From assembly GCA_018389105.1 (NCBI GenBank), contig JACATO010000920.1:124001-188000 (forward strand): 64,000 bases of DNA, given 5' to 3'. This DNA is from Nautilus pompilius. Its lineage: Eukaryota; Mollusca; Cephalopoda; Nautilida; Nautilidae. Each line of letters begins with the position of its first letter. Position 1 is the stretch's first letter. Positions 13,553-25,881 of the stretch are shown piece by piece. A program made the position numbers and the translations under genes. Under the pieces are notes generated by a model. That model searched no databases. It saw only the letters and a list, made by a program, of their open reading frames with translations, and was not told the origin of the DNA.

Positions 13553-13635
13553 AGAGAGGCACACACACACACACACACACATCAGAGAGACCCAGAGATA
13601 GAGAGATCATCTCAGTACAATGAGAGGGACAGACA

Positions 13636-13721
<86 letters not shown>

Positions 13722-13774
13722 CACACACACACACATCAGAGAGACCCAGAGATAGAGAGAGATCATATCAGTAC

Positions 13775-13811
<37 letters not shown>

Positions 13812-13900
13812 GTCATTACACACACAGAGAGTGATGAGAGAGAGAGAGAGAGAGAGATGATTGTCATTACACACACAGAGAGAGATGAGCGAGTGATGAG

Positions 13901-13946
<46 letters not shown>

Positions 13947-13972
13947 GGAGAGAGGACGACGTCGGTACAGAG
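13506..13972 (+). repeat. Compound GA / CA microsatellite with dispersed 60-bp module
   Basis: Long GA runs alternate with CA runs. Between them a fixed module occurs twice (13580-13640 and 13733-13782): ATCAGAGAGACCCAGAGATA, then GAGAGATCAT and CTCAGTACAATGAGAG or a near variant. Later modules contain GATGATGTCATTACACACAC and GGACGACGTCGGTACAGAG, close to the CRE-bearing units of the next array. The long Arg-Glu or Ser-Leu open frames here are products of the dinucleotide runs, not genes. Confidence 0.9.
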
Positions 13973-14411
13973 AGACAGAAAGAGAGACTTTCAGCTAAAT
14001 TTGGATATTGTTCGCTAAATTACGGCATAATAAGCGCTAATGATTCCTGCTGATACTTTTCCGAAGTTAGTAATGAGATTTTAAAAATCTTCTCAGTTCG
14101 GGAAAATGTCTAGATAACCGTTTGACATCACATGACCAAGAAACCACAGTCCCGAATATAATTAGTCTCCTTGTAGACCAATTATAAATATTTGAAAAAA
14201 AAACCCCACACGCCCGCAGCAGTGACTGAAATGAGATTCATACAATGCATAGCTCATTGTCTGCTATTCACTGAGGCTAAATAACAATTTTCAAATTTTC
14301 TTAATTTTTTTATATATTGACGCATCTGATTTCGAAAAGTCTCGTACACCGTGTGTCTTCCTTTTCTTTTAGTTCGCTTCATAAAGACGATCTAATCAGA
14401 AAGAAGGCGGG

Positions 14412-14490
14412 CAGCTGGTGGCCCGTAGGCTGACTATGGAATGCAAAGGTTAAACTGCTCAGTTCGAATCCTTGTCGATACAGACTCATT
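14412..14490 (+). repeat. tRNA-derived SINE fragment (possible)
   Basis: AGCTGGTGGCCCGTAGGC resembles an A-box/D-arm region, and about 45 bases later AGTTCGAATCC is a near-perfect B-box/T-loop. This spacing fits a tRNA-like head of a SINE. No tail was defined. Confidence 0.4.
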
Positions 14491-14865
14491 TTGGCGTATC
14501 TGCCTGGCATAGTTCCATTTCCGTCTTCTTCACCAGGCTCTCCGCTTTCCTCCCGCATCTAAAAATGAAGTGTTTCAGTAGGTTTTTTTTTGGAGTACAT
14601 GTGGTAAATATTCTCCGGGTAACTTTTAATTGACTTACACTTTGACTATCACTCAAGCGCCCTACCGTACTGAAGTAACTTGCTCGTTTGTCAAGGCTAC
14701 TGACCGGCATCTTTCTCTTCCAGCTCGCTGGTGTGACACGTCGTTAGACCGTAACCCAGGTCGGGACGGAGTTCGCTGAACAGAAGATCAGAAAGTGGTA
14801 GGTCTGTGACATGGATATAAACGTGGCCTTTCCTTGCTCATGGAAAACTTAAAGAGATGTTTTCT
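14491..14865. other. Unassigned spacer before the CRE array
   Basis: No recognisable gene. A short open frame on the minus strand has no family features. Confidence 0.4.
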
Positions 14866-14890
14866 TTCTCAGTTAACGGTTAACTGAGAA
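14866..14890. repeat. 25-bp near-perfect palindrome at array edge
   Basis: Arms TTCTCAGTTAAC (14866-14877) and GTTAACTGAGAA (14879-14890) are exact reverse complements with a 1-base centre. It lies 15-20 bp before the first unit of the following CRE array. Confidence 0.8.
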
Positions 14891-14904
14891 TTTTGTCTGG
14901 CGCT

Positions 14905-16028
14905 ACAGAGAGAGATGACGTCAGTAGAGAGATGACGTCAGTAGAGAGAGATGATGTCAGTAGAGAGATGATATCAGTAGGGAGAGATGACGTCAATACA
15001 GAGAGAAATGATGTCAGTAGAGAGAGAGAGAGAGAGAGATGACGTCAGTAGAGATAAATGACGTTAATACAGAGAGAGATGACGTCAGTAGAGAGAAATG
15101 ACGTCAATACAGAGAGAAATGACGTCAGTAGAGAGATGACGTCAGTAGAGAGAGATGATGTCAGTAGAGAGATGATATCAGTAGGGAGAGATGACGTCAA
15201 TACAGAGAGAAATGATGTCAGTAGAGAGAGAGAGAGAGAGAGAGATGACGTCAGTAGAGATAAATGACGTTAATACAGAGAGAGATGACGTCAGTAGAGA
15301 GATGACGTCAGTAGAGAGAAATGACGTCAATATAGAGAGAGATGACGTCAGTAGAGAGAGATGACGTCAGTAGAGAGAAATGACGTCAATACAGAGAGAA
15401 ATGACGTCAGTAGAGAGATGACGTCAGTAGAGAGAAATGACGTCAATATAGAGAGAGATGACGTCAATACCGAGAGAGATGACGTCAGTAGAGAGAGATG
15501 ATGTCAGTAGAGAGATGATTTCAGTAGAGAGAGATGACGTCAATACAGAGAGAGATGACGTCAGTAGAGAGAGATGATGTCAGTAGAGAGATGATATCAG
15601 TAGGGAGGACGTCAGTAGAGAGAAATGACGTCAATATAGAGAGAGATGACGTCAATACCGAGAGAGATGACGTCAGTAGAGAGAGATGATGTCAGTAGAG
15701 AGATGATTTCAGTAGAGAGAGATGACGTCAATACAGAGAGAGATGACGTCAGTAGAGAGATGACGTCAGTAGAGAGATGATGTCAGTAGAGAGATGATAT
15801 CAGTAGGGAGAGATGACGTCAATACCGAGAGAAATGACGTCAGTAGAGAGAAATGACGTTAATAAAGAGAGAGATGACGTCAGTAGAGATAAATGACGTC
15901 AATATAGAGAGAGATGACGTCAGTAGAGAGAGATGATGTCAGTAGAGAGATGATTTCAGTAGAGAGAGATGACGTCAATACAGAGAGAAATGATGTCAGT
16001 AGAGAGAGAGAGAGAGAGAGATGATGTC
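14905..16028 (+). repeat. CRE-punctuated GA minisatellite array A
   Basis: Short units (roughly 16-25 bp) of the form AGAGAGATGACGTCAGTAG or AATGACGTCAATACAGAGAG repeat for about 1.1 kb. By eye about 35 copies hold the exact palindrome TGACGTCA. Others are GATGTCAG, GATATCAG or GATTTCAG variants. Longer blocks recur (for example 14930-15060 is repeated at 15127-15270), so the array also grew by duplicating multi-unit segments. It ends in a pure GA run near 16005-16020. Confidence 0.95.
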
Positions 16029-18012
16029 AGGGAGCTCGTCATAAGCCGTTGCGGACAACGAAAAGATAATGACCTCAACGTTGCGTCTAGCGCAGCTGTC
16101 ATCAAGTACCACGACAAGGAAAAGCGAAAAGAGACAGCACAAATAAGAAACACAAACATTGGAACCGGAACCAGTCCAAGAAACGGACTCTGCCATAAAT
16201 GGAACAGCAAAGCGAAACGCGATGATAAACACCAGTACCACTATTAAACATTATTCGCATTAACGCTTACGACGAACACCAGCTTATCTCGACAGAAGAT
16301 TAACGACAAATGATCTTTTTTAGAAATGTTTAATATAATATGGCAGAAAAGCTGTTGTTTAGAAATCTGGCTTTGGTGAAAGTGAAAGAAAGAAAGAGAG
16401 AAAAAGAATAACACAGAGCTGTGACACTGGTTAATTGGAATCCGCGCCACTGATTGATGGTTTTTACCTCGCAGCAGCAAAGGCGGTTATTCGCCAGCGA
16501 GCCTTGTTTTGAGTTGTCAGCGAAGGAGGTGATTACATCCAGGAAATCTCCAGATGGACAAATCCAGAGTCTCTAATGTCTGCTCGTTTTTCCTTAATGG
16601 GTTCCTCTGCGCTGTTCTTCTATCGCCGTCGTTGTTTTTTTTTTTCCCGGACCAGAAGCCGAGGCCGAACATAATTGCGGCTCTTAATACTTTAGAGAAA
16701 TCTCTCTTTTACTGCCAACTCTCGCAGACGCGAGCGAGTCTCGCCGTGAATAACCGTCCAGCGAGGCCGCGCCTGCGCGCAGAGACTACAGTGTCCACTT
16801 GAAAATGCTACCCTTGTAGAGAGCTGAAAGCTATCAGGGTAAAGTCAACAAGTAAGTAAACAATGAGATGAAATGAAGCGAGGTTTCGTGCAGGGTGTTC
16901 GTAAATATCCCGAACCCCTATTTATCATTGTAACAGGGTTTTCCCCTCCCCCCTTACTTTCTTTCTGGAAATGCTTTTGATGCGATGAGTAACTCCGTGT
17001 GTGACGTCACAGTGTCCGGTCACGAGTGACTTGAATGCAGAACGTAATTGACAAGCGTCACCAATCACGAGGCCGATTAGAGCTGGTGGAAAAATAAAAC
17101 CGGAAGTGAAACCATGCATCGTCTCTAGTTCTTTAATGACTGCATACCCCCCCCGGAAAGCTGTTTACTACCCTTTATTTATAATACAATTTTAAAAATG
17201 CGCTTTCGGCTCAACGAAACTCAATTTACGTTCAGTGGTCCATGTTTTTCCCCGGTATCTTTTTTTTTTTGTCGTTAAACAGCGGGCTAGGGTAGTGTGC
17301 TCGCTCGTCGTGGCGGCGAGCTCGATTTTGAAACTACAGGAACGCGCTTGGTGTCTGGCCACTGTTTCGGTAGAAAGACGCTGCTGTTAGCCGGGCTTTA
17401 GCAGCAATGCGAGTAAATAATGAACCTACTTCTCCACGATCTTTCCCTTCCACCATACGTGTGCTGAGCGAGCCAATTTCCGATGGAGGAACTAGAGCTG
17501 GTTTCACATCCTTAAGATGTCGTTAACTCTCTGCACCACAAGGGTAACGGGTGAGAAAGATCGAGGCGGGGGTAGAAGTGGGCTCGTTAGTTCGTAGTGT
17601 TACCACCAGTAAGGTGTTTGCCGAAGCGCCACTAACCTGTGCGTTGCAACTACCGTTGGCTCTCAGTAAGCATGTACTTGCTTCATCTTTATTGGCTGGC
17701 ATTTAGTAACGGAAGATCATATTTACCTCGTATTTACCTAACATTTACTATCTCTCATATTTTAATGTCAGTTAAATAGCAAGTTTATTTATGACAATCA
17801 TTAAAGATGGCGTTAAGGTAAATTTTTTCTCCGAAATCCGCAATTTCTCCCCAGAGCTGTATATACGGCACCCCTACAGCCTTAATTAGGCCACCCCCAA
17901 TAAACGAACGTATCTGCCCTAAATGTATATATTCCGTAAGTGACTTCAAACAACCGGTTCGCATTACCAACATGCTATCAACAGGCGCATCCAGTAAAGT
18001 CATGTTATAGAT
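16029..18012. other. Unassigned intergenic sequence
   Basis: No gene recognised. A single TGACGTCA lies near 17001. Around 17280-17340 GGGCTAGGGTAGTGTGCTCG followed by GAGCTCGATTTTGAAAC weakly resembles a tRNA-derived SINE head. Confidence 0.4.
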
Positions 18013-18300
18013 CTCGACATTTCTCGTAGATCTGTGGCCTATGTGATCGCGAAGTTCACCCAGGCGCACGTCAGCGTAGCGGTAAAGTGACCTGAAGGGC
18101 TTCTCACGGTGACATCACGATGGGAACGAGCCGCCAAATTACTCGCCCTCAAGGTTCTCTTGCTGACATCATCCATGCAACGAAAATGAGCCAAAGAGCA
18201 GTCCATCGTCATCCCCACCTGAAAGGCCACAGAGGGGTTGTAGCACCTGGAATAAAACGGCTCAAAAGGACTCGTCAAAGAGCCTGCCTGACCCTCTCGA
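18013..18300 (+). pseudogene. Tc1/mariner-type transposase, N-terminal DNA-binding part, degraded
   Basis: One + frame gives DISRRSVAYVIAKFTQAH, then after an in-frame TGA TVTSRWERAAK. A shifted frame gives GSLADIIHATKMSQRAVHRH and LKGHRGVVAPGIKRLKR. These match the helix-turn-helix part of the Tc1 relatives. The same protein order and much of the DNA (GCGAAGTTCACC, TCCTCTTGCTGACATC-like) recur at 57.5-57.3 kb on the minus strand, which shows that both are copies of one family. No catalytic DDE half is visible downstream. Confidence 0.65.
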
Positions 18301-18895
18301 TACTGACGGCGTGTGTCTTTGTCAAAGGAAGTCTCAATTCTGCCGGGCGCAGTGCCATTTTAAGAACGTGCCTACCCAGCCTATATTCTCCAGGAGGGGC
18401 GCCACTTATTTTAATTCAGTCTGAAAGAGGGATCATGCTGTTTAATTTCTTTCCTGAGTACCTCTAGACCCTCATACAAATCCGATCAAGCAGCCATTCG
18501 AACGTCTTGATTCTCAGCTGAAAGCAACCTGTCCATGTCCAGCCAATATGATGGAATAAAAGGAATCTCTCACACGGATATTGGGAAACCTGGACCATAT
18601 CGTGATACAAAATCTTGTTTATTCAAAGCCAAACAAGGTAGAAACTGTTTACGCTGCTAAAGATGTCCTGGACGAGTGATGACGTAGACTCCCACATCTT
18701 TACATGCTTCTTTTCACAAAAAACTAACAAATTGTAATAACAACAGGTTACAGAATGATTATGGTAGGGCAGTGTGTGTGTGTGTGTGTGTGCAAGACTT
18801 CAATGAAACAGTATTACACTGTCACCAACATCCAAATAAGATTTTGACAATAAAACTTTATTCTTTTTCTTTTTGACGAGCCCTGTTTTGAATTT
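18301..18895. other. Unassigned, with short GT tract
   Basis: A (GT)n run lies at 18773-18792. A + frame stays open to 18467 beyond the Tc1 part but has no recognisable motif. Confidence 0.4.
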
Positions 18896-19112
18896 CGATG
18901 TCTGAGGACATCTCACTGCAGGGAGCCAGAAAAGGAAGGCGTAGGTATTAGCCTTGGTGACCAAGCAAGAAGTTAACTAGGTATGGCTGAGGGCCTCTGT
19001 TGCGGTGTCGAAGGTGCGGGCCAGTCGAGACTTACTCTCAGAACCTGCACCACTTGTACCCAAAATTCCCTGTTGGAATTCATCAATTTTGGATGTAAAA
19101 GGAAACCGTAGT
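18896..19112 (+). repeat. Dispersed repeat, copy 2 (best preserved)
   Basis: Contains GACATCTCACTGCAGGGAGC, GGTATTAGCCTTGGTGACCA, AACCTGCACCACTTGTACCC and a tail ATCAATTTTGGATGTAAAAG. Parts align with 7.27, 10.86 and 25.41 kb. No coding capacity and no clear inverted ends. A SINE-like, non-autonomous dispersed element is the most economical reading. Confidence 0.55.
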
Positions 19113-20337
19113 GACCAACCTGTGAAGGAGATCGTGACGTAATCGAGGCCATGGAAGGGGGGAGGGAGAAATATTTTCTTTAGATCAGTTATAAGTTACC
19201 TTAAGAAATAATTATACTACAAGATATCTGATCTGACAATGATCGAATCCAATAAACTACACCTCGTTTAAATAGAAACTGGTGCAGAAGAAGAAATGGT
19301 AAAAAATGCCAGTTTCGATAAAGAGGCCAAGAAGTACGGAAGTTTTCTTCTCAATCTATAGAATAATCAGATGCTTAATGAATACAAATTTTCAGCTTGA
19401 AATGCGAACCACGGATGCGGCCAAGTATCTTGACGTCATCCAAAGCAAATTAATGGTTATAATGGTAAGCCAGTATGATTCTCTTTTCCGGCTGGAGCCC
19501 CGGGCGGCAGTTGTACAACTGGCATTGTACAGAGTTCTGAGAGCGCTCCACGTATATTTTTATTAATCACCTGTATTTAAAGAATCATCGGCTTGCAGTA
19601 TTTCAGTCAAGAGAGCTACTCCATTCGGAAAATCGAATGAGAGCAGATTCTTAGCGGAAGATAAATTGAAATTGGATTTATTTGGAAACGAGACGAAGTT
19701 TGTCCCCCGTCACCCTGCGAGGCCGGCGAATTCGGATTATGGTAAAATAAATGTATCGGAGTCATTTCCACAGTCGTGGCGGAGAGCGCCGAAAGATCGA
19801 CAATTCCTTCTCATCGTGCGTGGTATAATTCCGACCGGGTCGTGAGGGTATCGAGCCAGTGCGAAAGATCTAATGAGGTCTTTAGCGAACGAAAGTCGCG
19901 TCGTTACCTACAGTAAGACGCAGGCCTGTTGGCCGGCTATTAAAACAACCGATCTTAAGTTGAGGGAATACGTAATGCTTGCTCAGACGGGTCGGAGAAT
20001 GGATTTTCTGGCTTCTCGGTTAGCGGGGGGTTGTACGTTTCTTCTACATCTTACGGTTTGCTTTGGGGCAGCACGAAATCAAACTGACTTTTTAAAATAT
20101 TCCGGCTGCTTCTTGTATCAGATTTAGTTATCGTTACCACCATTTTCTTTTCTTAGGAATAGACAATTTTCTCAAAGCTGATCAGCCAACAATCTACCAA
20201 GAAAATAATAATGATAATAATAACAACAACGAATGGAAAAATTCCGTCGGCCATTTTGGATTGAGAACGTCCGTTTCCGATTCAATCTTTTTTTTTTTTT
20301 TTTGTATATTCAATCGCGACGAATCCACAAATGTAGC

Positions 20338-20340
<3 letters not shown>
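19113..20340. other. Unassigned intergenic sequence
   Basis: Two moderately long + frames (19306-19566 and 19873-20127) lack recognisable domains or splice context, and I do not call them genes. A T-run (20287-20303) precedes the next GA tract. Confidence 0.4.

Positions 20341-20399
<59 letters not shown>
20341..20399 (+). repeat. (GA)n microsatellite
   Basis: Uninterrupted GA dinucleotides for about 57 bases. Confidence 0.95.
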
Positions 20400-20400
<1 letters not shown>

Positions 20401-21478
20401 CAGACACCGGAAAACGATGGCTTACGCTTGCTGTTACAAAGACACAAACGCTGTCTGGCTGAGGTTTCTTCCGCTCTTTAGATTAAGTCCGGGTCCCGAC
20501 GGTAGGGGCGCAGCAAATCTTTGGTCCCAAAATGGAAAGTAGAGGGTTGGCGGGTCGCGTCTTTCTTTTTTTTTGGTTTGTATCGACGGACCGCCAAGAA
20601 GAACTATTTCGGGCAGCTGGTTTCCTCCTGATAGACTCGGAAGAGAGCCAGCAGTCCTCCCACCCCCCCCCCACGCATCGTGTGTGCGAGTAAAGCTATC
20701 TGGCGCTGGTATTGGCGCCCATTACGGGCGTGGACATTTGACCTGAACGCCCTAATTCCTTACAGGTAGAAGTCGCCGGATTCTCGAAGCCTCTCAAATA
20801 GATCTTTGGCCATTCCCCAAAATGCTCTTTCCGGTCGACGTGTAGTTAGGTAAACACGCCGCTTATCAGCTTATCCACCCGGATTAGTTTACACGGTTTG
20901 AAATAAAAATCTAAACTGAATAAGGACGCGGAGGTAAACCAACAGAGCCAAAAGATGGTGACAAAGAAAGCGTTTTGATAAACAAACCTAACAAAAGATT
21001 GCAGAATTCACTTTGAGGGCATCATGAAAGTATTTTAGCCGAAATGTCTTCCGCTGCTAGGGGAATTCTTTCAGCAGCAAAAAGAACAGAAATACTAAAA
21101 GTTTAATTTAAAGGAAGGGAGTTGTTCTTGTGACGGTCCCGCGTAGTTAACAGCTTATGCGCGGTCTGAACTCGTAACCACGGTAACCACCATCTAGCGA
21201 AGTGTGGGTGGGGGGGGGGGACCGTAATCCCTCGGCCAGTCCTCATCGCCAACAACGTCCCAGTCGGGGGCTTTCGGAGACTGTCCCAAACTGTCACAGC
21301 GGGAGCTTCACCAGTCGGTCTGTAGAGTCCAAACTACGGAAGAATTCGCCTGCTTAGGCGAGAGACGCATACGAGACCTTAACACACAAACATTTTAAAG
21401 TAAATGTCCACGTTCAAGACGGTTGTGAAAAGAAATTCTAAAATTGATTTCATAGTTCCGTTATGGTTTGCCAAGGTT
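20400..21478. other. Unassigned, GC-moderate
   Basis: No recognisable gene. C- and G-runs occur near 20661-20672 and 21206-21221. Confidence 0.4.
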
Positions 21479-21672
21479 TAGGGAACTACAGAACCAGTGA
21501 GACCACTTCGCACTAACGTGTATCTCACTATTCTTGGAGAAACCTTAACACCTGTACTTGCAGCCAGGCCATTTGCAACATCTCTAAAGGCTCGTTGTGT
21601 GTCAGATGAAGAATATACCTTGATGTACTTAACATCACTTTTGGAGAGTTTGAGCCTTCTTTCTCAACTCCA
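21479..21672 (-). pseudogene. Tc1/mariner-type transposase, N-terminal helix-turn-helix fragment
   Basis: Minus frame reads KLSKSDVKYIKVYSSSDTQR, then AFRDVANGLAASTGVKVSPR and IVRYTLVRSGLTG. This is the paired helix-turn-helix arrangement of Tc1-like transposases (second helix ending VSPxTVRRxLxxxGL). No catalytic part follows in either frame. This is an isolated fragment of a DNA transposon, different in sequence from the 18.0 and 57.4 kb family. Confidence 0.6.
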
Positions 21673-22023
21673 TCTACTGTCAACAGTACCAGTTTTACAT
21701 AATCTCCTCGAATCTTACATACCGCTTTTTCTGAAATGAAGCCGGCTGCAATCTGCCAGATGAGTCACCTTCACTAGCTAGGACTTTGATTCCCACACTT
21801 GTCACGTGATATTTCCTTCCCAGGAGTCATAGTATTCACCACACCACAATGATATCACTGCCTATACTCTTATAGTCTTCCTGCACCTGGCCATATTCCT
21901 TGCATAAATTACCATTATATTGCTAAGACGCAGACCTGAAATTATAAATATAGCGTTGGCACTCATTTGATAAGTATATATTTCTTTAAAATTTCATAAA
22001 TTCGTCACCATCAGCCAGCAGAT
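21673..22023. other. Unassigned spacer
   Basis: No recognisable feature between the Tc1 fragment and the next array. Confidence 0.4.
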
Positions 22024-22097
22024 TCTCTCTCTCTCCTCTCTCTCTTGACGTCATCTGTCCGTACTAACGTCATCACTCTGTGTCTCTACTGAGGTCA

Positions 22098-22128
<31 letters not shown>

Positions 22129-22178
22129 AATGACGTCATCTGTCCGTACTAACATCATCACTCTGTGTCTCTACTGAG

Positions 22179-22216
<38 letters not shown>

Positions 22217-22378
22217 ATGACGTCATCTGTCCGTACTAACGTCATCACTCTGTGTCTCTACTGAGGTCATCTCTCACTCTCTCTCTCTCTCTAATGACGT
22301 CATCTGTCCGTACTAACGTCATCACTCTGTGTCCCTCTACTGAGTCATCTCTCTCCTCTCTCTCTCTCTCTCTCGCTC

Positions 22379-22419
<41 letters not shown>

Positions 22420-22430
22420 GTACTGACGTC
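22024..22430 (-). repeat. CRE-punctuated CT array B
   Basis: Four to five units of about 80-90 bp: CT tract, TGACGTCATCTGTCCGTAC, TAACGTCATCACTCTGTGTC, TCTACTGAGGTCATCTCTCT. On the minus strand this is the same GA-TGACGTCA grammar as array A, with two or three CRE-like sites per unit (TGACGTCA, AACGTCA, GAGGTCA). Confidence 0.9.
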
Positions 22431-23485
22431 GTATCATTTTATAGGGTAATGCAATAATTCTGGCTACTACTTCACGTTGTATTGTTGTGAATATCTGTAA
22501 ATTTACTCATAGCAATAATTCCATGATTATCTCTCCCTAATATTTCTTCTGTACCATGCATAAGTATGACGTAATATTTTGAATATTTAGCAGATGTTTG
22601 AGTTATTAAATTAAATAGTACACCTTTTTTGTTGTCTTCTCACAAAAGTTATATATAATCTCGATTTATTTAATTTAACGAGAAATACTCGCAAACCTAA
22701 TCGGGGTTTAATTACCTTTGATTAGACGCCTGAAGTAAAATCGATATTCATTTTAACTAATTTTGACGAAAAGACGAATAATGCGATGCGCACGAATGAA
22801 GAAATAAGGAACCGAGGTATTTTTCTGTGGGGAGAGGGTAAAATTCTGAAGAAATCTTGATTGACAGGGAATTAAGGCGTTGGGAAATCAGAAATCCTTA
22901 ATAGGGTAATACTAGCAGCTCTGCTGTTGCTGTTATCAGCTAAGTTATCTATTAACAAAAACAACAACAAAAACAACGAAATATATCTCGAAATTAGGGG
23001 ACATGGGTTTTTTTTTTTGTTGTTGTGTTTTTTATCATCTTTACCAACAATGGACTCCTGCCAAGGTGTCGATATCTGGTAACGGGTTGAGCAAATAGTC
23101 CGACAAAATGATTTACCACCTTTTCTTTTCTCGCTTCAGCTGTTCTCTATTTCATTTCGACTTGGGTCGGGATTTCACCTCATATAGATCATCTGGACAG
23201 GTCAGCAGCAGCAACCGACAGATGCAAGACGGCGATAGACATTTTTTTTTTTTAAATATATATAAGCGATGGCTTTTATTAAGTCGAAGCAGCGAGAATT
23301 TGGTGGATGGGTGGATGGGTAGGGCGAACTCTCAGCTATTGCTGCGCAATAGATCTTAAGAGAACTAATATTGAAAGTAATCTAACTTCATAGAAGAAAA
23401 AAAACTGCAAGAAAAAAGGTAAGTGTGTGTGTGTGTGTGTGTGTGAGTTTTCTTTATTCAGAAACTTTGGAAAGAGAAAGAAAAT
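22431..23485. other. Unassigned, AT-leaning; short GT tract
   Basis: No gene recognised. (GT)n at 23423-23445 immediately precedes array C. Confidence 0.4.
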
Positions 23486-24225
23486 CTCTCTCTGTGCTGG
23501 CGTCATCTCTCTCTGTGCTGGCGTCATCTCTCTCTGTGCTGGCGTCATCTCTCTCTGTGCTGGCGTCATCTCTCTCTGTGCTGACGTCATCTCTCTCTGT
23601 GCTGGCGTCATCTCTCTCTGTGCTGACGTCATATCTCTCTGTGCTGACGTCATATCTCTCTCTGTGCTGACGTCATCTCTCTCTGTGCTGACGTCATATC
23701 TCTATCTGTGCTGGCGTCACCTCTCTCTCTGTGCTGACGTCATCTCTCTCTGTGCTGGCGTCATCTCTCTCCCTGTGCTGACGTCATATCTCTCTCTGTG
23801 CTGGCGTCACCTCTCTCTCTGTGCTGACGTCATCTCTCTCTCTGTGCTGGCGTCATCTCTCCCTGTGCTGACGTCATCTCTCTCTGTGCTGGCGTCATCT
23901 CTCTCTGTGCTGACGTCATCTCTCCCTGTGCTGACGTCATCTCTCTCTGTGCTGGCGTCATCTCTCTCCCTGTGCTGGCGTCACCTCTCTCTCTCTGTAC
24001 TGACGTCATCTCTCTCTCTCTTACTGATGTCATCTCTCTCTCTCTGTGCTGACGTCATATCTCTCTCTGTGCTGGCGTCACCTCTCTCTTGTGCTGGCGT
24101 CACCTCTCTCTCTGTGCTGACGTCACCTCTCTCTCTGTGCTGACGTCATATCTCTCTCTGTGCTGGCGTCACCTCTCTCTCTGTGCTGACGTCATATCTC
24201 TCTCTGTGCTGGCGTCACCTCTGTC
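23486..24225 (-). repeat. CRE-like CT array C (about 20-22 bp unit)
   Basis: The unit is TCTCTCTGTGCTGGCGTCA or TCTCTCTGTGCTGACGTCA, so each unit has either GGCGTCA or TGACGTCA. About 34 units by eye. The two variants alternate in local runs, with TGACGTCA units becoming commoner after 23575. Read on the minus strand it is TGACGTCAGCACAGAGAGA, near identical to array A apart from GCAC for GTAG. Open frames across it are translation of the 20-22 bp repeat. Confidence 0.93.
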
Positions 24226-25404
24226 TCTCTAAGAGAAAACTCGACAAGAATGTATTAAAAACAACAAAAACTATCTTTACTTAGTGTTTGCATATATTTA
24301 CTTTCTTTAATATTTAATGTGCTGTAATTAATGTTAAAAAGGTCTTAAAAGCATAAAAATAATCCCTTTTGTCAGTAAAAAGGGACATGATTCTATTTGT
24401 GTTTTTTTTTTTAAAGATACAAGTGCCTTTTACAGATAAGTGTTACTTGGCGAATATATAGAATTTCTTTTTAAAAAGTGCTTCTGTTTCATTTCTTGCG
24501 TTTTTTGTTAGCACATCTTAAATTTCGGTATATATAATTAGGAATCTGATAAATTTTAGTCGCATTCGACTGTTTGTATACGAGAGAAAAAGAGTTACTC
24601 GTTCTAGCAGTTATTTCCAAAACCCTATTGTGTAGGCCGTACAAGAGTAATTAATGCCATAAAAGACAAGAGTTATCGTCTCTTGTAAACGATTTTCACC
24701 TCATTCTTATAGAAAAGATAATTTACTGTTATTCAATTTAATGTGGAGGTTTCAACAATGAAAACTGCCAGTTTTCTGAGCGTTTTGCAAAGCTTCCAGC
24801 CACCAAAGTTCTCAAGAAGTAGTGTATATCAAATCATCACAAATGATTAATTACTTTACATTAATGCTAAATAGCTTATTTTTTAAAAAAATAAAATGTA
24901 TACGTGCAGTATGGGATTTATCGTGTGTATATCTGTATTTATTCTTTAAGACTAAGTACAGTAACTCTGCTCTTGCGTTGTATCAATCACAATTAGTTAA
25001 TACGAGTTATCTCCCAGAAAATGGAATTTTTTATTTTCAGATACACTAACCACGAATCTTGTGACGTCGCCCGTTTTGCGCTAATTTTTGTATTAAAATT
25101 GTTTAAATAATTTATCAGCTTTTAATTCTGTATTAACTCTTCATGCAGTGTCCCCGATTGGTTTACAAAAAAAAAAAAAACAAAAAAAACACACAGTCGA
25201 CGCAAGCGGCAGATAACCGAGAGTCTCTCACGCGCACCCAGCTACTCTCGGAGCCAAGCACGCGCTAGTTTCCGCCTGTCATATTCTTCCAAGAGAAAGG
25301 GAGGAATAAACACGATTGCGGTTTTTTTTGGGCGTGGAAAAGGATTAATATATATTACGAGTTCTTCTTCGTCTCACAAAACAAGAGAACCCAGTCGTCG
25401 GCGA
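24226..25404. other. AT-rich unassigned sequence
   Basis: No recognisable gene. An A-run (25167-25190) is the main simple-sequence feature. Confidence 0.45.
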
Positions 25405-25530
25405 GATCCGTCACCGGGCACCACTTTGTACAAGACCGGGTGTTTTAGCCCGGCGCCCAGGGGCAGCTTTGGCGGAAAGTCCCCCTACTAAAACCCTTTA
25501 TTTTTAGATGTACAGTAGAAGGAAACCTGA
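25405..25530 (+). repeat. Dispersed repeat, copy 4 (tail part)
   Basis: CACCACTTTGTACAAGACC matches CACCACTTGTACC of the 18.9 kb copy. CCTACTAAAACCCTTTATTT followed by TTAGATGT matches the 10.9 kb copy. GGAAACCTGACTG resembles GGAAACCGTAGTG at 19101. Confidence 0.5.
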
Positions 25531-25818
25531 CTGTCTGGAAGAAAGCAATTCCGGCTGCATTCTCCGGGGTAATCGAGCTGAAATGAATAACCTAGGTTCG
25601 CCGCGTCACCTTTATGCAAATTTGGGGTACCTCCTCCCCCCTTAAAGCAATACCAAACTTGCTAGGGTTTGGAACCGCTCCCCGTACACGTCTCTGATGT
25701 TTTACTTTACCTTTAAAATTTCGAAATCATTTTTACTAAATAGAGTTCGGTACTTTAGAACTTACCTGTCTGATGTCTGTAATCTAAAAAAAAAATCTTT
25801 TATTTATGTGCATAATTT

Positions 25819-25881
25819 ATAATAATAATAATAATAATAAAATAATAATAATAATATTAATAATAATAATAATAATAATGG
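25819..25881 (+). repeat. (AAT)n microsatellite
   Basis: Nearly pure AAT trinucleotide repeats with two small interruptions. Confidence 0.95.

Noticed and set aside
13388-14018. Arg-Glu and Ser-Leu rich frames on both strands
   Set aside because: Direct translation of GA/CT and CA/GT runs; same for 50.8-51.1, 52.4-52.9 and 55.7-56.1 kb.
23427-24143. 238-codon frame with SLSVLTS/SLCAGVI repeats
   Set aside because: Translation of the 20-22 bp CRE-like array; no start context or domain.
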